Below, one piece after another: positions 7,549 to 14,925 of a DNA stretch of 64,000 nucleotides. The stretch is taken from NCBI GenBank assembly GCA_030695565.1, contig JAUYRZ010000123.1, positions 124,001 through 188,000 on the forward strand, given 5' to 3'. Origin of the DNA: Archangium sp. (GTDB lineage: Bacteria > Myxococcota > Myxococcia > Myxococcales > Myxococcaceae). Position numbers and translations under genes: made by a program. The notes beneath the pieces were generated by a model. It worked only from the letters and a program-made list of their open reading frames with translations. It searched no databases and was not told the origin of the DNA. Within the stretch, counting starts at the first letter, position 1. Every line of letters starts with the position of its first letter.

Positions 7549-8205
7549 GCGGGGCCCGAGGCCGGCTTTTTTCCTCGCCTCGAGCAGCTTCGCCACGTCA
7601 CCCGGGGGCAGGGGTTCCACCTGACCCAACTGCCGGGCCGCGGTGAGAATCTTCGCGTAGTGCTCCAGCAGCTCCATGCGCAGGAGCGCCTGGTTCAGAT
7701 CGGCGCCCAGGGTCAACGCGCCGTTTCCCGCGAGCAACATGGCGTCGACCTGCGAGGCGGCCGCTTCGACCCCCTTCACCGCTTCGGGCGTCTTGGGCAT
7801 CGCGCGCGGCACCGTGGGGATGCGATCGCCCAACGAGACCACGATCTCCGGCATGGCCACCGGGGCCAGCTCCAGCCCCACCAGGCCAAAGGCGGTGGCG
7901 CAGGGCGGGTGGGCGTGCAGCACCACCTCAATCTCCGGCCGGGCGCGGTAGGCGGCCAGGTGCAGCTCGAGCTCGGAGAAGGGCTTCTTGCGCCCCTCGA
8001 GCACCTTGCCGTCCATGTCGACGATGATCAACGAGGCGTCGTCGACGTCGAGCTTGGAGTACGCGGTGGGGGTGATCAGCAGGCGGTCTCCCCTCAACCG
8101 CAAGGAGATGTTGCCGTCGTGGTTGGCCACCCAGCCCAGCTGATGCAGCCGCCGCGAGGTGGCGACCAGCTCTGAACGGACCTTGGGAAGCGGTGCGACG
8201 GGCAT
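7537..8205 (-). CDS. Class II aldolase/adducin-family protein, variant metal site
   Basis: 222 residues from ATG 8205. The fold signatures are clear: GNISLRL near residue 32, LLITPTAYSKLD, SELELHLAAYRAR (Glu78 and His82 as in the family) and VVLHAHPPCATAF (His97, His99). These belong to zinc-dependent aldolases of the fuculose/rhamnulose-phosphate type. The usual third zinc ligand in the NHG motif is replaced: the equivalent segment reads LLAGNGALTLG (Asn161). Loss of that His could weaken metal binding or change the reaction. Two microcompartment vertex genes lie directly upstream with a 5-nt gap, so it is probably the enzyme associated with that shell. Confidence 0.85.
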   Translation of the reverse strand: MPVAPLPKVRSELVATSRRLHQLGWVANHDGNISLRLRGDRLLITPTAYSKLDVDDASLIIVDMDGKVLEGRKKPFSELELHLAAYRARPEIEVVLHAHPPCATAFGLVGLELAPVAMPEIVVSLGDRIPTVPRAMPKTPEAVKGVEAAASQVDAMLLAGNGALTLGADLNQALLRMELLEHYAKILTAARQLGQVEPLPPGDVAKLLEARKKAGLGPRKKE

Positions 8206-8210
8206 GGGCG

Positions 8211-8492
8211 TTACGCCGGCTTCGGCACGTCGACGGCGTCGACCACGCCGACGATCAACGCGCGGATGGGGGCGGTCTTGTCTTGCAGAACCTGGCGCAC
8301 GCCGCCGCCTTCGTTCATCACCAGCACCAGGTCGCCTTTGCCGGCCGAGGAGCTGTGGTCGATGGCGAGGTAGCTCTTGCCCAGCGGCTTTTGCTGCTCG
8401 TCGAGCGGCTGCACCACGAGGATCTTCCGCCCGGTGAACACGGGCAGCTTCTCGCTGGCGACCACGGTGCCCAGCACGCGACACAGATTCAT
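8211..8492 (-). CDS. EutN/CcmL-family microcompartment vertex (BMC-P) protein
   Basis: 93 residues. It begins MNLCRVLGTVVASEKLPVF and continues GRKILVVQPLDEQQKPLG, AIDHSSSAGKGDLVLVMNEGGGVRQVL and IVGVVDAVDV: the complete EutN/CcmL domain (PF03319), which forms pentamers capping the vertices of bacterial microcompartments. Length matches the family. It is the second of two such genes in a leftward cassette ending in the class II aldolase. No BMC-H hexamer gene is present within the window. Confidence 0.92.
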   Translation of the reverse strand: MNLCRVLGTVVASEKLPVFTGRKILVVQPLDEQQKPLGKSYLAIDHSSSAGKGDLVLVMNEGGGVRQVLQDKTAPIRALIVGVVDAVDVPKPA

Positions 8493-8574
8493 AGGAGCGA
8501 CCCGGTAGCAGCGCGACGCTGCGCGAGACAGGCGGGAGCGAAACCGACGACGGGCCGAGGTGAGCGCAAACAGC

Positions 8575-8838
8575 TCATGCGTCGACCTCGTCGACCAGCC
8601 CGACGATCGCGGCGTCGACGGGCACGAACGAGGGGTCGCACGCGAGCGCGGCTTCTCGGCTGCCTTCGAGCATCACCAGGGTGCCGGGGCTGGCCGAGAC
8701 CAGATCGACCGCGACCTCCACCGCGCCCGACGGTTGGTTCTGGTGATCGACCGGCTGCACCACGAGAAAACGAGCGCCCTCGAGGCCGCTCACGCGACGG
8801 GTTGCGACGACCGTTCCGATGACCCGACCCAGATACAT
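8575..8838 (-). CDS. Second EutN/CcmL-family vertex (BMC-P) protein
   Basis: 87 residues from the ATG at 8838, chosen because MYLGRVIGTVVATRRVSGLEG aligns with the N-terminus of its neighbour; ten extra in-frame residues upstream look non-native. Conserved blocks: FLVVQPVDHQNQPSG, VAVDLVSASPGTLVMLEGSREAAL, VDAAIVGLVDEVDA. It diverges clearly from the other copy, as expected when different pentamers occupy one shell. It heads the cassette, with 82 nt before the next gene. Confidence 0.9.
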   Translation of the reverse strand: MYLGRVIGTVVATRRVSGLEGARFLVVQPVDHQNQPSGAVEVAVDLVSASPGTLVMLEGSREAALACDPSFVPVDAAIVGLVDEVDA

Positions 8839-8883
8839 GCGCGGGGGAGAATCGGCCGGAACGCGCACCGATGCAAACGAATC

Positions 8884-10401
8884 CTACGGCGCGATGGCCA
8901 CGCCGACCTTGAAGGGCAGCTCGACCTGCGTCTCCGCGTCGGAGCCGGGGAAGACGATGCGTTTGCCGGTGCTCATCATGCACTGGCCCCAGTCGGTGAT
9001 CTCATGCTTCTTGGGCTCGATCGCGGCCGACTTCACCGCGCCCGAGGGGCCCACGTTCAGGATCACCGTCACGTTGCCCACCGAGAGATTCGGGTTTCGG
9101 CGCAGCGCGGTGTCGATGCAGGTCTGGAAGGCCTTCGACTTGTCGGCCACCACCTTGCCCACCGCTTCGGCCGACAGCCCCGAGGTGTTCACCGAAGAGC
9201 CCGTGTTCTCCTGGCCGCCGCCGCGAATCTTGGGCACCCGGGTCTTGCGATCGTCCTCCCCGTAGAAGGCGGCGAGGTTCGGGTCCTGCACCTTCGGCTT
9301 GACCACTTCGGGCTCCTCCACCACGCCGGGTTTCGCAGTGGCCTTCGCTTTGGCGGCCAGCGCGAGGGCTTCCCGCTCCTGGCGCTGTTTCTCGGCTTCC
9401 TCCCGGCGTTTCTTCGCGTCGCCGGTGAGCAGATCTTTGAGGCCGGCCGCGCCGCCCGCGGAGAAGAAGCTCTCCTGCACCTCTTCACCGTTCTCGTTGG
9501 TGCGGGTGACCGTGGGCAGGGTGACGATCTCGAAGGTGTTGAGCACGTAGATGAGCACCAGCGGCGCCACCACGAAGGCCATCACGAAGAGGGCGATCTT
9601 CCACGGCGGGTTGCGTTTGTTCACCCCGGCCTGGGCGATGAAGAAACGGGTCGCTTCACCGGGCGGGGGCGCTTCTTTGCCGTCGTTGTCGCTGAGCGCT
9701 GCGAACGGATCGACCGGTGCGTTGGCGGCCTGCAGCTCGGCCAGATCGCCCGAGGGCTCTTCTTGCTGCGCTGCGCGGGGCACGTCGTGCAGGCCGCTCA
9801 CGTCGCCGAAGAGATCGTTGAGCGGCTCGTGGCCGCGTTGCGAGACCACCGCTCCAGAGCCGCTCTGCGCGGTGGGCCGGGTCAGCTCGGGCGAAGGCAC
9901 TTCGTTGGCCACCGCCACGTCGCGCTGCACCGCGGGCACCGACTTGGTGGGGGGGCGAGGCGGAGGCGGCGGCGCAGCAGGTGCGGTGGCGCCGGCGAAC
10001 ACCGGGCTCACCTCGGGCAGGTCGGAGGCGCGTTTCCAGTCGCCCATGCCCGCTTTCCACAAATAGGTGCGCAGGGTCACTTCACCCGCGGCCACCCGGC
10101 GCTGCAGCTCACCCAGGTCGAAGGGCCCCTGCTGTTTGCCCCCCAACATGGCGAACCACTGCGCGGTGGTGTCGAGCGGGGGCATGGCCCGGGTCGACTC
10201 CTCTTCCCAGGGGCTGCGCTGGGCGGGCACCACGCCCCCGGTGGAGGCAGACACCTGCGGCGGTGCGGCCACGGGCGCCGTCACCGCGACGGAGATCAGG
10301 TTCTGACACTGTTTGCAGCGGATTTTGACGGACGCCTTCCCCACGACCTTGTCGTCGGAGATGACGTATCGCTTACCGCACTTGTCGCAGGTGACGTTCA
10401 C
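8884..10401 (-). CDS. GltJ/AgmX-like protein: zinc ribbon, GYF_2, membrane helix, AgmX/PglI C-terminal domain
   Basis: 505 residues. A zinc ribbon starts the protein (Cys5, Cys8, Cys29, Cys32; CDKC and CKQC, MJ0042-like). A GYF_2 domain spans about 82-131 (WFAMLGGKQQGPFDLGELQ, then LWKAGMGDWKRASDLPEV). A Pro/Ala linker leads to one membrane helix (about 271-295, WKIALFVMAFVVAPLVLIYVL). The periplasmic part has a charged helix and a C-terminal domain (about 395-505) with FQTCIDTALRRNPNLSVGNV and a TonB-like beta pattern, matching AgmX/PglI. This order is that of GltJ (AgmX) in the Myxococcus gliding machinery, where the cytoplasmic zinc ribbon and GYF domain sense MglA/AglZ. Whether this is the motility gene or a paralogue cannot be decided here. 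Confidence 0.88.
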   Translation of the reverse strand: MNVTCDKCGKRYVISDDKVVGKASVKIRCKQCQNLISVAVTAPVAAPPQVSASTGGVVPAQRSPWEEESTRAMPPLDTTAQWFAMLGGKQQGPFDLGELQRRVAAGEVTLRTYLWKAGMGDWKRASDLPEVSPVFAGATAPAAPPPPPRPPTKSVPAVQRDVAVANEVPSPELTRPTAQSGSGAVVSQRGHEPLNDLFGDVSGLHDVPRAAQQEEPSGDLAELQAANAPVDPFAALSDNDGKEAPPPGEATRFFIAQAGVNKRNPPWKIALFVMAFVVAPLVLIYVLNTFEIVTLPTVTRTNENGEEVQESFFSAGGAAGLKDLLTGDAKKRREEAEKQRQEREALALAAKAKATAKPGVVEEPEVVKPKVQDPNLAAFYGEDDRKTRVPKIRGGGQENTGSSVNTSGLSAEAVGKVVADKSKAFQTCIDTALRRNPNLSVGNVTVILNVGPSGAVKSAAIEPKKHEITDWGQCMMSTGKRIVFPGSDAETQVELPFKVGVAIAP

Positions 10402-10486
10402 AGGTGACTGCCGGCCCTTAACTGGGGGCTCGGCAAGGCCGGCACCCGTTCAATATGAAACCGGTTCGACACTACCCTTGGAAGCG

Positions 10487-10515
10487 TTGACTTGGAAACA
10501 CAGCGCCACTAAGTC
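10487..10515 (+). promoter_or_regulatory. Candidate sigma70-type promoter of the FYDLN gene
   Basis: TTGACT (10487-10492) and TAAGTC (10510-10515) are separated by 17 nt. The start codon at 10525 lies only nine bases after the -10, with no Shine-Dalgarno sequence, which would give an almost leaderless mRNA. Confidence 0.4.
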
Positions 10516-10524
10516 GCGCGGCCC

Positions 10525-10779
10525 ATGCCCGCTAAGGATCTCGGCAACAAGCACGTGTGCTTCAAGTGCGCTTCGAAGTTCTACGATTTGAAGAAGCCCG
10601 ACCCGATCTGCCCGAAATGCGGGGCTGATCAGCGCGAGGCGACCGCCAAGCCAGAAGGTCGACGGAGCCGGCTGTCTGCCGTGCCCAAGATCATCGAGGC
10701 GGTGGAGCCGGCGGAGAAGGAAGAGAGCGACGACGTCGAAGAGGCGGAAGAAGAAGTCGAAGAAGACGAAGAGCCCTGA
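10525..10779 (+). CDS. FYDLN-type acidic zinc-ribbon protein
   Basis: 84 residues. A zinc ribbon is formed by CFKC and CPKC (residues 13-16 and 33-36) around [16 protein letters not shown], matching the small FYDLN_acid family (TIGR02300; here FYDLK). The C-terminal third is almost all Glu/Asp ([13 protein letters not shown]). Cytoplasmic, function unknown; the zinc ribbon plus acidic tail suggests contact with RNA polymerase or another basic partner, which is conjecture. Followed by a strong bidirectional hairpin. Confidence 0.88.
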   Translation: MPAKDLGNKHVCFKCASKFYDLKKPDPICPKCGADQREATAKPEGRRSRLSAVPKIIEAVEPAEKEESDDVEEAEEEVEEDEEP

Positions 10780-10809
10780 CTTTCGGGTTGTTCGAAGGCT
10801 TCGGTTCTC

Positions 10810-10847
10810 AACGCCGCGTTCCGTCATCGAGACGGGCGCGGCGTTTT
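10810..10847. terminator. Hairpin terminator shared by convergent genes
   Basis: AACGCCGCG (10810-10818) pairs with CGCGGCGTT (10837-10845); inside, CCGT pairs with ACGG, and TTTT sits at the plus-strand end. It lies between the FYDLN gene (+) and the small 46-residue gene (-). Its presence here supports that minus-strand gene being real. Confidence 0.7.
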
Positions 10848-10851
10848 ACGT

Positions 10852-10992
10852 TCAGCACGACGTCTTGACCGGGGCCTCGGTGAGCTCGCGGATGGTCTTG
10901 ACGATTTGCGCCCAGGCCGCCGAGCCGAGCTGCTGCTCCCCCTGTGGCTTACCGGTCTGAGGTCGCGGGCGTGGTGGCTTGGTGCGTCCCAT
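10852..10992 (-). CDS. Small basic protein, 46 residues, unknown
   Basis: MGRTKPPRPRPQTGKPQGEQ followed by QLGSAAWAQIVKTIRELTEAPVKTSC. A Pro/Arg/Lys-rich N-terminus leads into one amphipathic helix. The start is chosen for the strong AAAGGGGA ribosome-binding site five bases before the ATG at 10992; a 22-residue extension is open upstream but lacks such a site. A perfect 8-2-8 palindrome lies 18 bases upstream and a hairpin terminator directly downstream, giving it a complete gene-like context. No family recognised. Confidence 0.5.
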   Translation of the reverse strand: MGRTKPPRPRPQTGKPQGEQQLGSAAWAQIVKTIRELTEAPVKTSC

Positions 10993-11010
10993 GGTGTTCC
11001 CCTTTGTGCT

Positions 11011-11028
11011 GCTGAGGACTTCCTCAGC
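11011..11028. promoter_or_regulatory. Perfect 8-2-8 palindrome
   Basis: GCTGAGGA-CT-TCCTCAGC in the gap between a leftward small gene (start 10992) and the rightward zinc-ribbon coiled-coil gene (start 11256). It could be an operator for either direction or a short hairpin in the small gene's leader. Confidence 0.45.
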
Positions 11029-11255
11029 AATGTGCTTGCCAACGGTCGGGGCCTTCAACGGCCGAGCGGGCGAATCGATTTCCGCTCGGGATCCGGTGGG
11101 TCCACATGGCCACGGTGGTGTCGTTCGGTGGCCACCAGTCTGACGCGGGTGTCAGGGCGCACGACTTCGCGGGAGACATTCGCGTAAGTCGTGGATCAGC
11201 AAACTCGTTTCAGCTAAGGCCCTCCTCGTCTTTGTCTTCTACGTTGGAGGAAGTT

Positions 11256-11984
11256 TTGCGGGACAAACTGCTGGCTCTCGCGGCGCTGCAGAAGGTGGAC
11301 CTCGACATTGCGGCTCTGAAGAAGAACGCCGAGGTGTACCCACGCGAGATGTCAGAGCTGGAAAAGCAACTGAATGCAGCAAAAGCCTCGGTCGACGCCG
11401 AGCGCACGAAGCTCGAACAATTCGAGTCTCAGCGCCGCACGCTCGAGCAGACCATCACGGACGACAAGGACAAGGTCCGCAAGTGGGAGGGCCGGCTGAC
11501 GGAACAGCGGTCCACGCGTGAGTACTCCGCGCTCGCCCGCGAAATCGACATCGCCAAGAAGGGTCAGCTCACCATGGCCGAAGAGGTCCAGGAGCTGGGC
11601 CGCCAGGCGTTGGTGCAGCGTGAAGTGGTGAAGTCGAAAGAAGCCGAGTTCACGGTCAAGACGAAAGACCTGGTCGACCGCATCGCGGTGCTCCAGGGCA
11701 AGCTCGGCGAGATCGAGGCCCAGGTGAAGATCGCCGACGGCAAACGGGCCGACGCCGCCAAGAGCGTCGACGACAAGCTGCTGCGTCAGTACGACGTGGT
11801 TCGCAAGAAGCGCATGCCGGCGATGGTGCCCGTCAACCACCCCGGCACCTGCTCGGGGTGCCGCATGAACATCCCCGCTCAGCGTTTCAACACCCTGGTC
11901 GCCTCACGCGGCATCGACACCTGCCCGTCGTGCACGCGAATCATCTACGCCGCCGAGACGCTCGAAGCTCCGCCGGCGTCGTAA
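11256..11984 (+). CDS. Coiled-coil protein with C4 zinc ribbon (DUF164/CdsZ type)
   Basis: 242 residues from a TTG start at 11256, chosen because GGAGGA precedes it at good spacing; in-frame sequence back to 11106 looks non-coding. A long antiparallel coiled coil (about 1-185, LAALQKVDLDIAALKKNAEV onwards) ends in a C4 zinc ribbon with CSGCRMNIP and CPSCTRIIY. This architecture is widespread in bacteria; the assigned domain is DUF164/zf-RING_7, and a chlamydial member (CdsZ) acts in type III secretion. RNase HI and RNase P RNA follow, a neighbourhood I recall for this family in several phyla. Confidence 0.88.
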   Translation: MRDKLLALAALQKVDLDIAALKKNAEVYPREMSELEKQLNAAKASVDAERTKLEQFESQRRTLEQTITDDKDKVRKWEGRLTEQRSTREYSALAREIDIAKKGQLTMAEEVQELGRQALVQREVVKSKEAEFTVKTKDLVDRIAVLQGKLGEIEAQVKIADGKRADAAKSVDDKLLRQYDVVRKKRMPAMVPVNHPGTCSGCRMNIPAQRFNTLVASRGIDTCPSCTRIIYAAETLEAPPAS

Positions 11985-12028
11985 TCGTTGTGGCCTTGCG
12001 CTGACGCCAGCGCGAGGCAAAGGGAAGC

Positions 12029-12634
12029 ATGGCCACGAAGAGCTCCAGGTCGATGATGGGTCGCGCCCTGCAGGCGGCCGTGTTGCGATTCATCGCCCGC
12101 GAAGAGCCCTTGGTCGCCACGCTGGGCGCGTTCCCCGACATCGATCGCACCAAGCTGCAGCGCGCGCTGGAGAAAGCGGCGATGTTGCTCGAGGGCAAGG
12201 TGGGTGACGACGTGGAGCAGGCGCCCGTCTACATCCGCCTGCGGCTCTATTCCGATGGCGCGGCGCGGGGAAACCCGGGGCCTGCGGGCGCGGGCGCGGT
12301 GTTGGTCGAGCCTTCAGGCCAGGTGGTCGATCGCCTCGGCAAGTTCCTCGGGCACCAGACCAACAACTACGCGGAGTACCAGGGGCTGCTGCTGGGGCTC
12401 AAACGGGCGCGTGAGCTGGGCGTGCGCGAGGTCGAGGTGTTCGCCGACTCCGAGTTGATGATTCGCCAGCTCGGCGGGCGCTACCAGGTGAAGTCGCCGT
12501 CGTTGAGGCCGCTGTACGAAGAAGCGCTCAAGGTGCTCAACGAGTTCGAGCGGGTCAAGCTCGTGCACGTGCCGCGCGAGATGAACCGCGCCGCCGACGA
12601 GATGTCGAACAAGGCCATCGAAGAACGCATGTAG
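12029..12634 (+). CDS. rnhA: Ribonuclease HI-family protein with N-terminal extension
   Basis: 201 residues. The RNase H fold starts near residue 68. The four carboxylates are visible: Asp76 (YSDGAARGNPGPAG), Glu116 (TNNYAEYQGLLLGL), Asp140 (FADSELMIRQLGG) and Asp190 (NRAADEMSNKA). It would cut the RNA strand of RNA-DNA hybrids. The first ~65 residues are an additional helical domain not present in E. coli RNase HI and without an obvious hybrid-binding motif. The stop codon is only 18 nt before the RNase P RNA. Confidence 0.92.
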   Translation: MATKSSRSMMGRALQAAVLRFIAREEPLVATLGAFPDIDRTKLQRALEKAAMLLEGKVGDDVEQAPVYIRLRLYSDGAARGNPGPAGAGAVLVEPSGQVVDRLGKFLGHQTNNYAEYQGLLLGLKRARELGVREVEVFADSELMIRQLGGRYQVKSPSLRPLYEEALKVLNEFERVKLVHVPREMNRAADEMSNKAIEERM

Positions 12635-12652
12635 TGGTGCTAGTCCTCAAAC

Positions 12653-13061
12653 CGGTCGGAGCAGTCCGGGTGAACGCCGGTCAGTGCAGGACGGGCTGAC
12701 GGGAGGAAAGTCCGGGCTCCATAGGGCAGGGTGCTGGTTAACGGCCAGTCGGCGTGAGCTGCAGGAAAGTGCCACAGAAAAATACCGCCTGTCGCAAGGC
12801 AGGTAAGGGTGAAAAGGTGCGGTAAGAGCGCACCGCGCTCCTGGTGACAGGAGCGGTCCAGGCAAACCCCACCCGGAGCAAGAGCCAATAGGGGAGCGTC
12901 TCTTTTCCGAAAGGGATCGAGGCAAGGGTTGCCCGCCCGACGCTCCCGGGTCTGCTCGCTAAATAGCTGTACGAGGGCGTCGGCAACGACGACCCTGGAT
13001 GAATGTTCACCGCCCGGGGCAACCCGGGAACAGAACCCGGCTTACAGGGCTGCTCCGACCG
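12653..13061 (+). ncRNA. rnpB: RNase P RNA, bacterial type A
   Basis: About 409 nt. The ends pair as helix P1 (CGGTCGGAGCAG with CTGCTCCGACCG). The conserved core is visible: GAGGAAAGTCCGGGCTCC near 12702-12720, the ACAGAAAAATACCGCC stretch near 12773, GGTAAGGGTGAAAAGGTGCG, AAACCCCACCCGGAGCAAG near 12865, and AACAGAACCCGGCTTAC (the J2/4 GAAxCCGGCTTA element) before P1 closes. This is the catalytic RNA that matures tRNA 5' ends. Little room is left for a separate promoter after the RNase HI gene. Confidence 0.98.
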
Positions 13062-13067
13062 TTTTTT
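13049..13067 (+). terminator. Terminator of RNase P RNA
   Basis: The 3' strand of the long P1 helix ends in CTCCGACCG and is followed immediately by TTTTTT (13062-13067). The RNA's own terminal helix therefore serves as the terminator stem. Confidence 0.65.
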
Positions 13068-13114
13068 CCCTGAGGCGTGTTTCTGAACGGGCAGGCCGTT
13101 ACAACCCACAGCCC

Positions 13115-13516
13115 ATGGCTGACATCCAACCCCGTGTGCTGGTGGTCGACGACGACCCCGGTGTTCTGCAGAGCCTGCAGCTGTTGCTCTCTGACGATTG
13201 TGAAGTGACGGTGTGTGACTCACCGACCCGGGCGCTGGAGATAGCGGTCTCGCGGCCCTTCGACGTGATCATCACCGACTACCGGATGCCGCACATGACC
13301 GGGGCGGAGTTCGCGCACGCGCTCAAGACCCGGCTCTCGCCCACGCCGTACACGCTGCTGCTCACCGGCACGCCCAACGAGGTCAAGCCGCACATGGAGG
13401 GCGCTGCGGAGCTGGTGATGGTGTTGGCCAAACCGTTCGAGCCGCAGCGGCTGCTCAACGTGGTGCTGCAGGTGGGGCGGTTGGGCGTGAACCGGCGCGG
13501 TCCCTCTCAGGCCTGA
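13115..13516 (+). CDS. Single-domain response regulator (receiver)
   Basis: 133 residues from ATG 13115; upstream in-frame sequence is rnpB. A complete receiver domain: acidic pocket VVDDD near residue 11, phospho-acceptor Asp in IITDYRMPHMTG, Thr in LLLTGT and Lys in LAKPFEP. The tail is short and has no output domain, so it acts by protein contact or as a phosphate relay. The histidine kinase gene starts one base after its stop codon, so the two form a cognate pair. Confidence 0.92.
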   Translation: MADIQPRVLVVDDDPGVLQSLQLLLSDDCEVTVCDSPTRALEIAVSRPFDVIITDYRMPHMTGAEFAHALKTRLSPTPYTLLLTGTPNEVKPHMEGAAELVMVLAKPFEPQRLLNVVLQVGRLGVNRRGPSQA

Positions 13517-13517
13517 A

Positions 13518-14777
13518 GTGGTGGATCGTCTCGACCCTGAGCAGGTGGCGCTCGCTCGGGCGCTGCTCACGGAGCGGCTGCTCAACGCGCGGCGCGCCCA
13601 CGTGGTGCGGCTGGTGGGGCTGAGCTTCTTCGTCGCGCTCTTCTTGTTCCTGGGCGTGGTGCTGGGCGACCCCGCCTGGGCCACCAACCTCCCCGCCCTG
13701 GGCGCCTATCTGCTGCTGGCCGTGGGCTGCGTGATTCTCTCGAGACGCGACGACCGGGTGGCCCAGGTGCTCACCTTCGCGCCGGCGGTGCTCGACATGC
13801 CCTTCATCTACCTGGTGCAGCGGGGGCAGTACGCCACCACGGCGAGCCCGGCGGGGGTGGCGGGTTTTTCCATGGGGTTGTTCGCGCTGTTGATGGCCAG
13901 CGCGTCGTTGTCGGCGGTGCGGTGGCAGATCTTCGCCACGGCGGTGGCCGCCTCGTTCTGGGAGGTGCTGCTGCAGGCAGAGGCGGGCGTGTCGGTGGGC
14001 GCGCGGGTCTCGGCGGTGGTGGTGTTCGGGCTGATCGCGTTCGTGCTGGCCTACGCGACCGATCGGCGGGCGAGCCTGCTGGTGCAGACCAGCCGGCGGG
14101 AGAAGCTGGCGGCGTTGGGCCAGTTGTCGGCGGGCGTGGGGCATGAGCTGCGCAACCCCCTGGCGGCGATCGCCAACGCGGTGTTCGTGTTGCGGCGGCG
14201 GTTGGAGAAAGAGGGGCCCATCACCGAGAAGGTCGAAGCGCCCCTGGGGCTGGCGGAGCGGGAGATCGCGCAGTGCCAGCGCATCGTCACCGACCTGCTC
14301 GACTACGCGCGCGAGACGAAGCTCGAGTTGGTGCCGGTGGCGCTGGAGGCCTTGCTCACCGAGTGCGTGGGGCTGTTGCGCATGCCGCCGAACGTGGAGG
14401 TGCGGCTCGAGGTGCCGGCGGGTTTCCCCGTCTTTTCCGGCGAGCCTGGGCGGCTGCGGCAGGTGTTCTTGAACCTGCTGCAGAACGGGGTGGAGGCGAT
14501 TGCCGAAGGCCGGGCGGGGCTGGTGCGGGCGAGCGCTTCGGTGAACGACGAGCGGGTGACGGTGGTGGTGCGCGACGACGGGCTGGGCATGGACGCGGCG
14601 ACGAAAGCGCGGGTGTTCGAGCCGCTCTTCACCACGAAGAAGCAGGGCACGGGGCTGGGCCTGGCCATCGTGGAGAGCCTGGTGCGCCAGCACGGCGGAA
14701 CCCTGTCGTTGGACAGCACCCCAGGTGAAGGCACCTCGGTCACCGTCGAACTCCCTCTCCCTGCGCCAGCGGCCTGA
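13518..14777 (+). CDS. Membrane sensor histidine kinase
   Basis: 419 residues from a GTG (a second GTG lies one codon downstream). About six hydrophobic helices occupy residues 30-185, with no large extracellular domain. The H-box is VGHELRNPLAAIANAV with His209. The ATPase part shows LLQNGVEAI (N-box variant), DDGLGMD (G1), LFTTKKQGTGLGLAI (F/G2). Partner of the preceding receiver. The final residues (LPLPAPAA) are encoded by the start of a dispersed repeat. Confidence 0.93.
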   Translation: MVDRLDPEQVALARALLTERLLNARRAHVVRLVGLSFFVALFLFLGVVLGDPAWATNLPALGAYLLLAVGCVILSRRDDRVAQVLTFAPAVLDMPFIYLVQRGQYATTASPAGVAGFSMGLFALLMASASLSAVRWQIFATAVAASFWEVLLQAEAGVSVGARVSAVVVFGLIAFVLAYATDRRASLLVQTSRREKLAALGQLSAGVGHELRNPLAAIANAVFVLRRRLEKEGPITEKVEAPLGLAEREIAQCQRIVTDLLDYARETKLELVPVALEALLTECVGLLRMPPNVEVRLEVPAGFPVFSGEPGRLRQVFLNLLQNGVEAIAEGRAGLVRASASVNDERVTVVVRDDGLGMDAATKARVFEPLFTTKKQGTGLGLAIVESLVRQHGGTLSLDSTPGEGTSVTVELPLPAPAA

Positions 14778-14877
14778 GCGGAGCCGGTCCAGCGGAACGC
14801 TGGGCGAGCGCAGCTGAAGCGAAGCGGAAGATGCGCCGAGGCGAAGCGACCCGGAAAGAAGGGTCGGGGTGAGGGCC
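14751..14877. repeat. Degenerate long copy of the dispersed repeat
   Basis: Begins CTCCCTCTCCCTGCG like other copies and ends AGGGTCGGGGTGAGGGCC. The two halves are separated by about 90 nt of irregular Gly/Arg-codon-like sequence with short GCGAAGCG motifs. It covers the stop codon of the kinase gene and fills the gap to the next gene. Confidence 0.6.
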
Positions 14878-14925
14878 AAGCCTGAACCCTTGCATCGATT
14901 GCCGTGAAAGATACAAGCCGCGGGC

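Noticed and set aside
7370-7624. 84-residue frame over the 6S-like RNA and terminator
   Set aside because: Runs through a perfect terminator into the antisense of the aldolase gene; no ribosome-binding site and no protein-like composition.
8560-10407. 615-residue open frame on the plus strand opposite the GltJ-like gene
   Set aside because: Rich in H, R, G, L with no domain; it is the antisense shadow of a GC-rich gene with clear zinc-ribbon, GYF and AgmX motifs.
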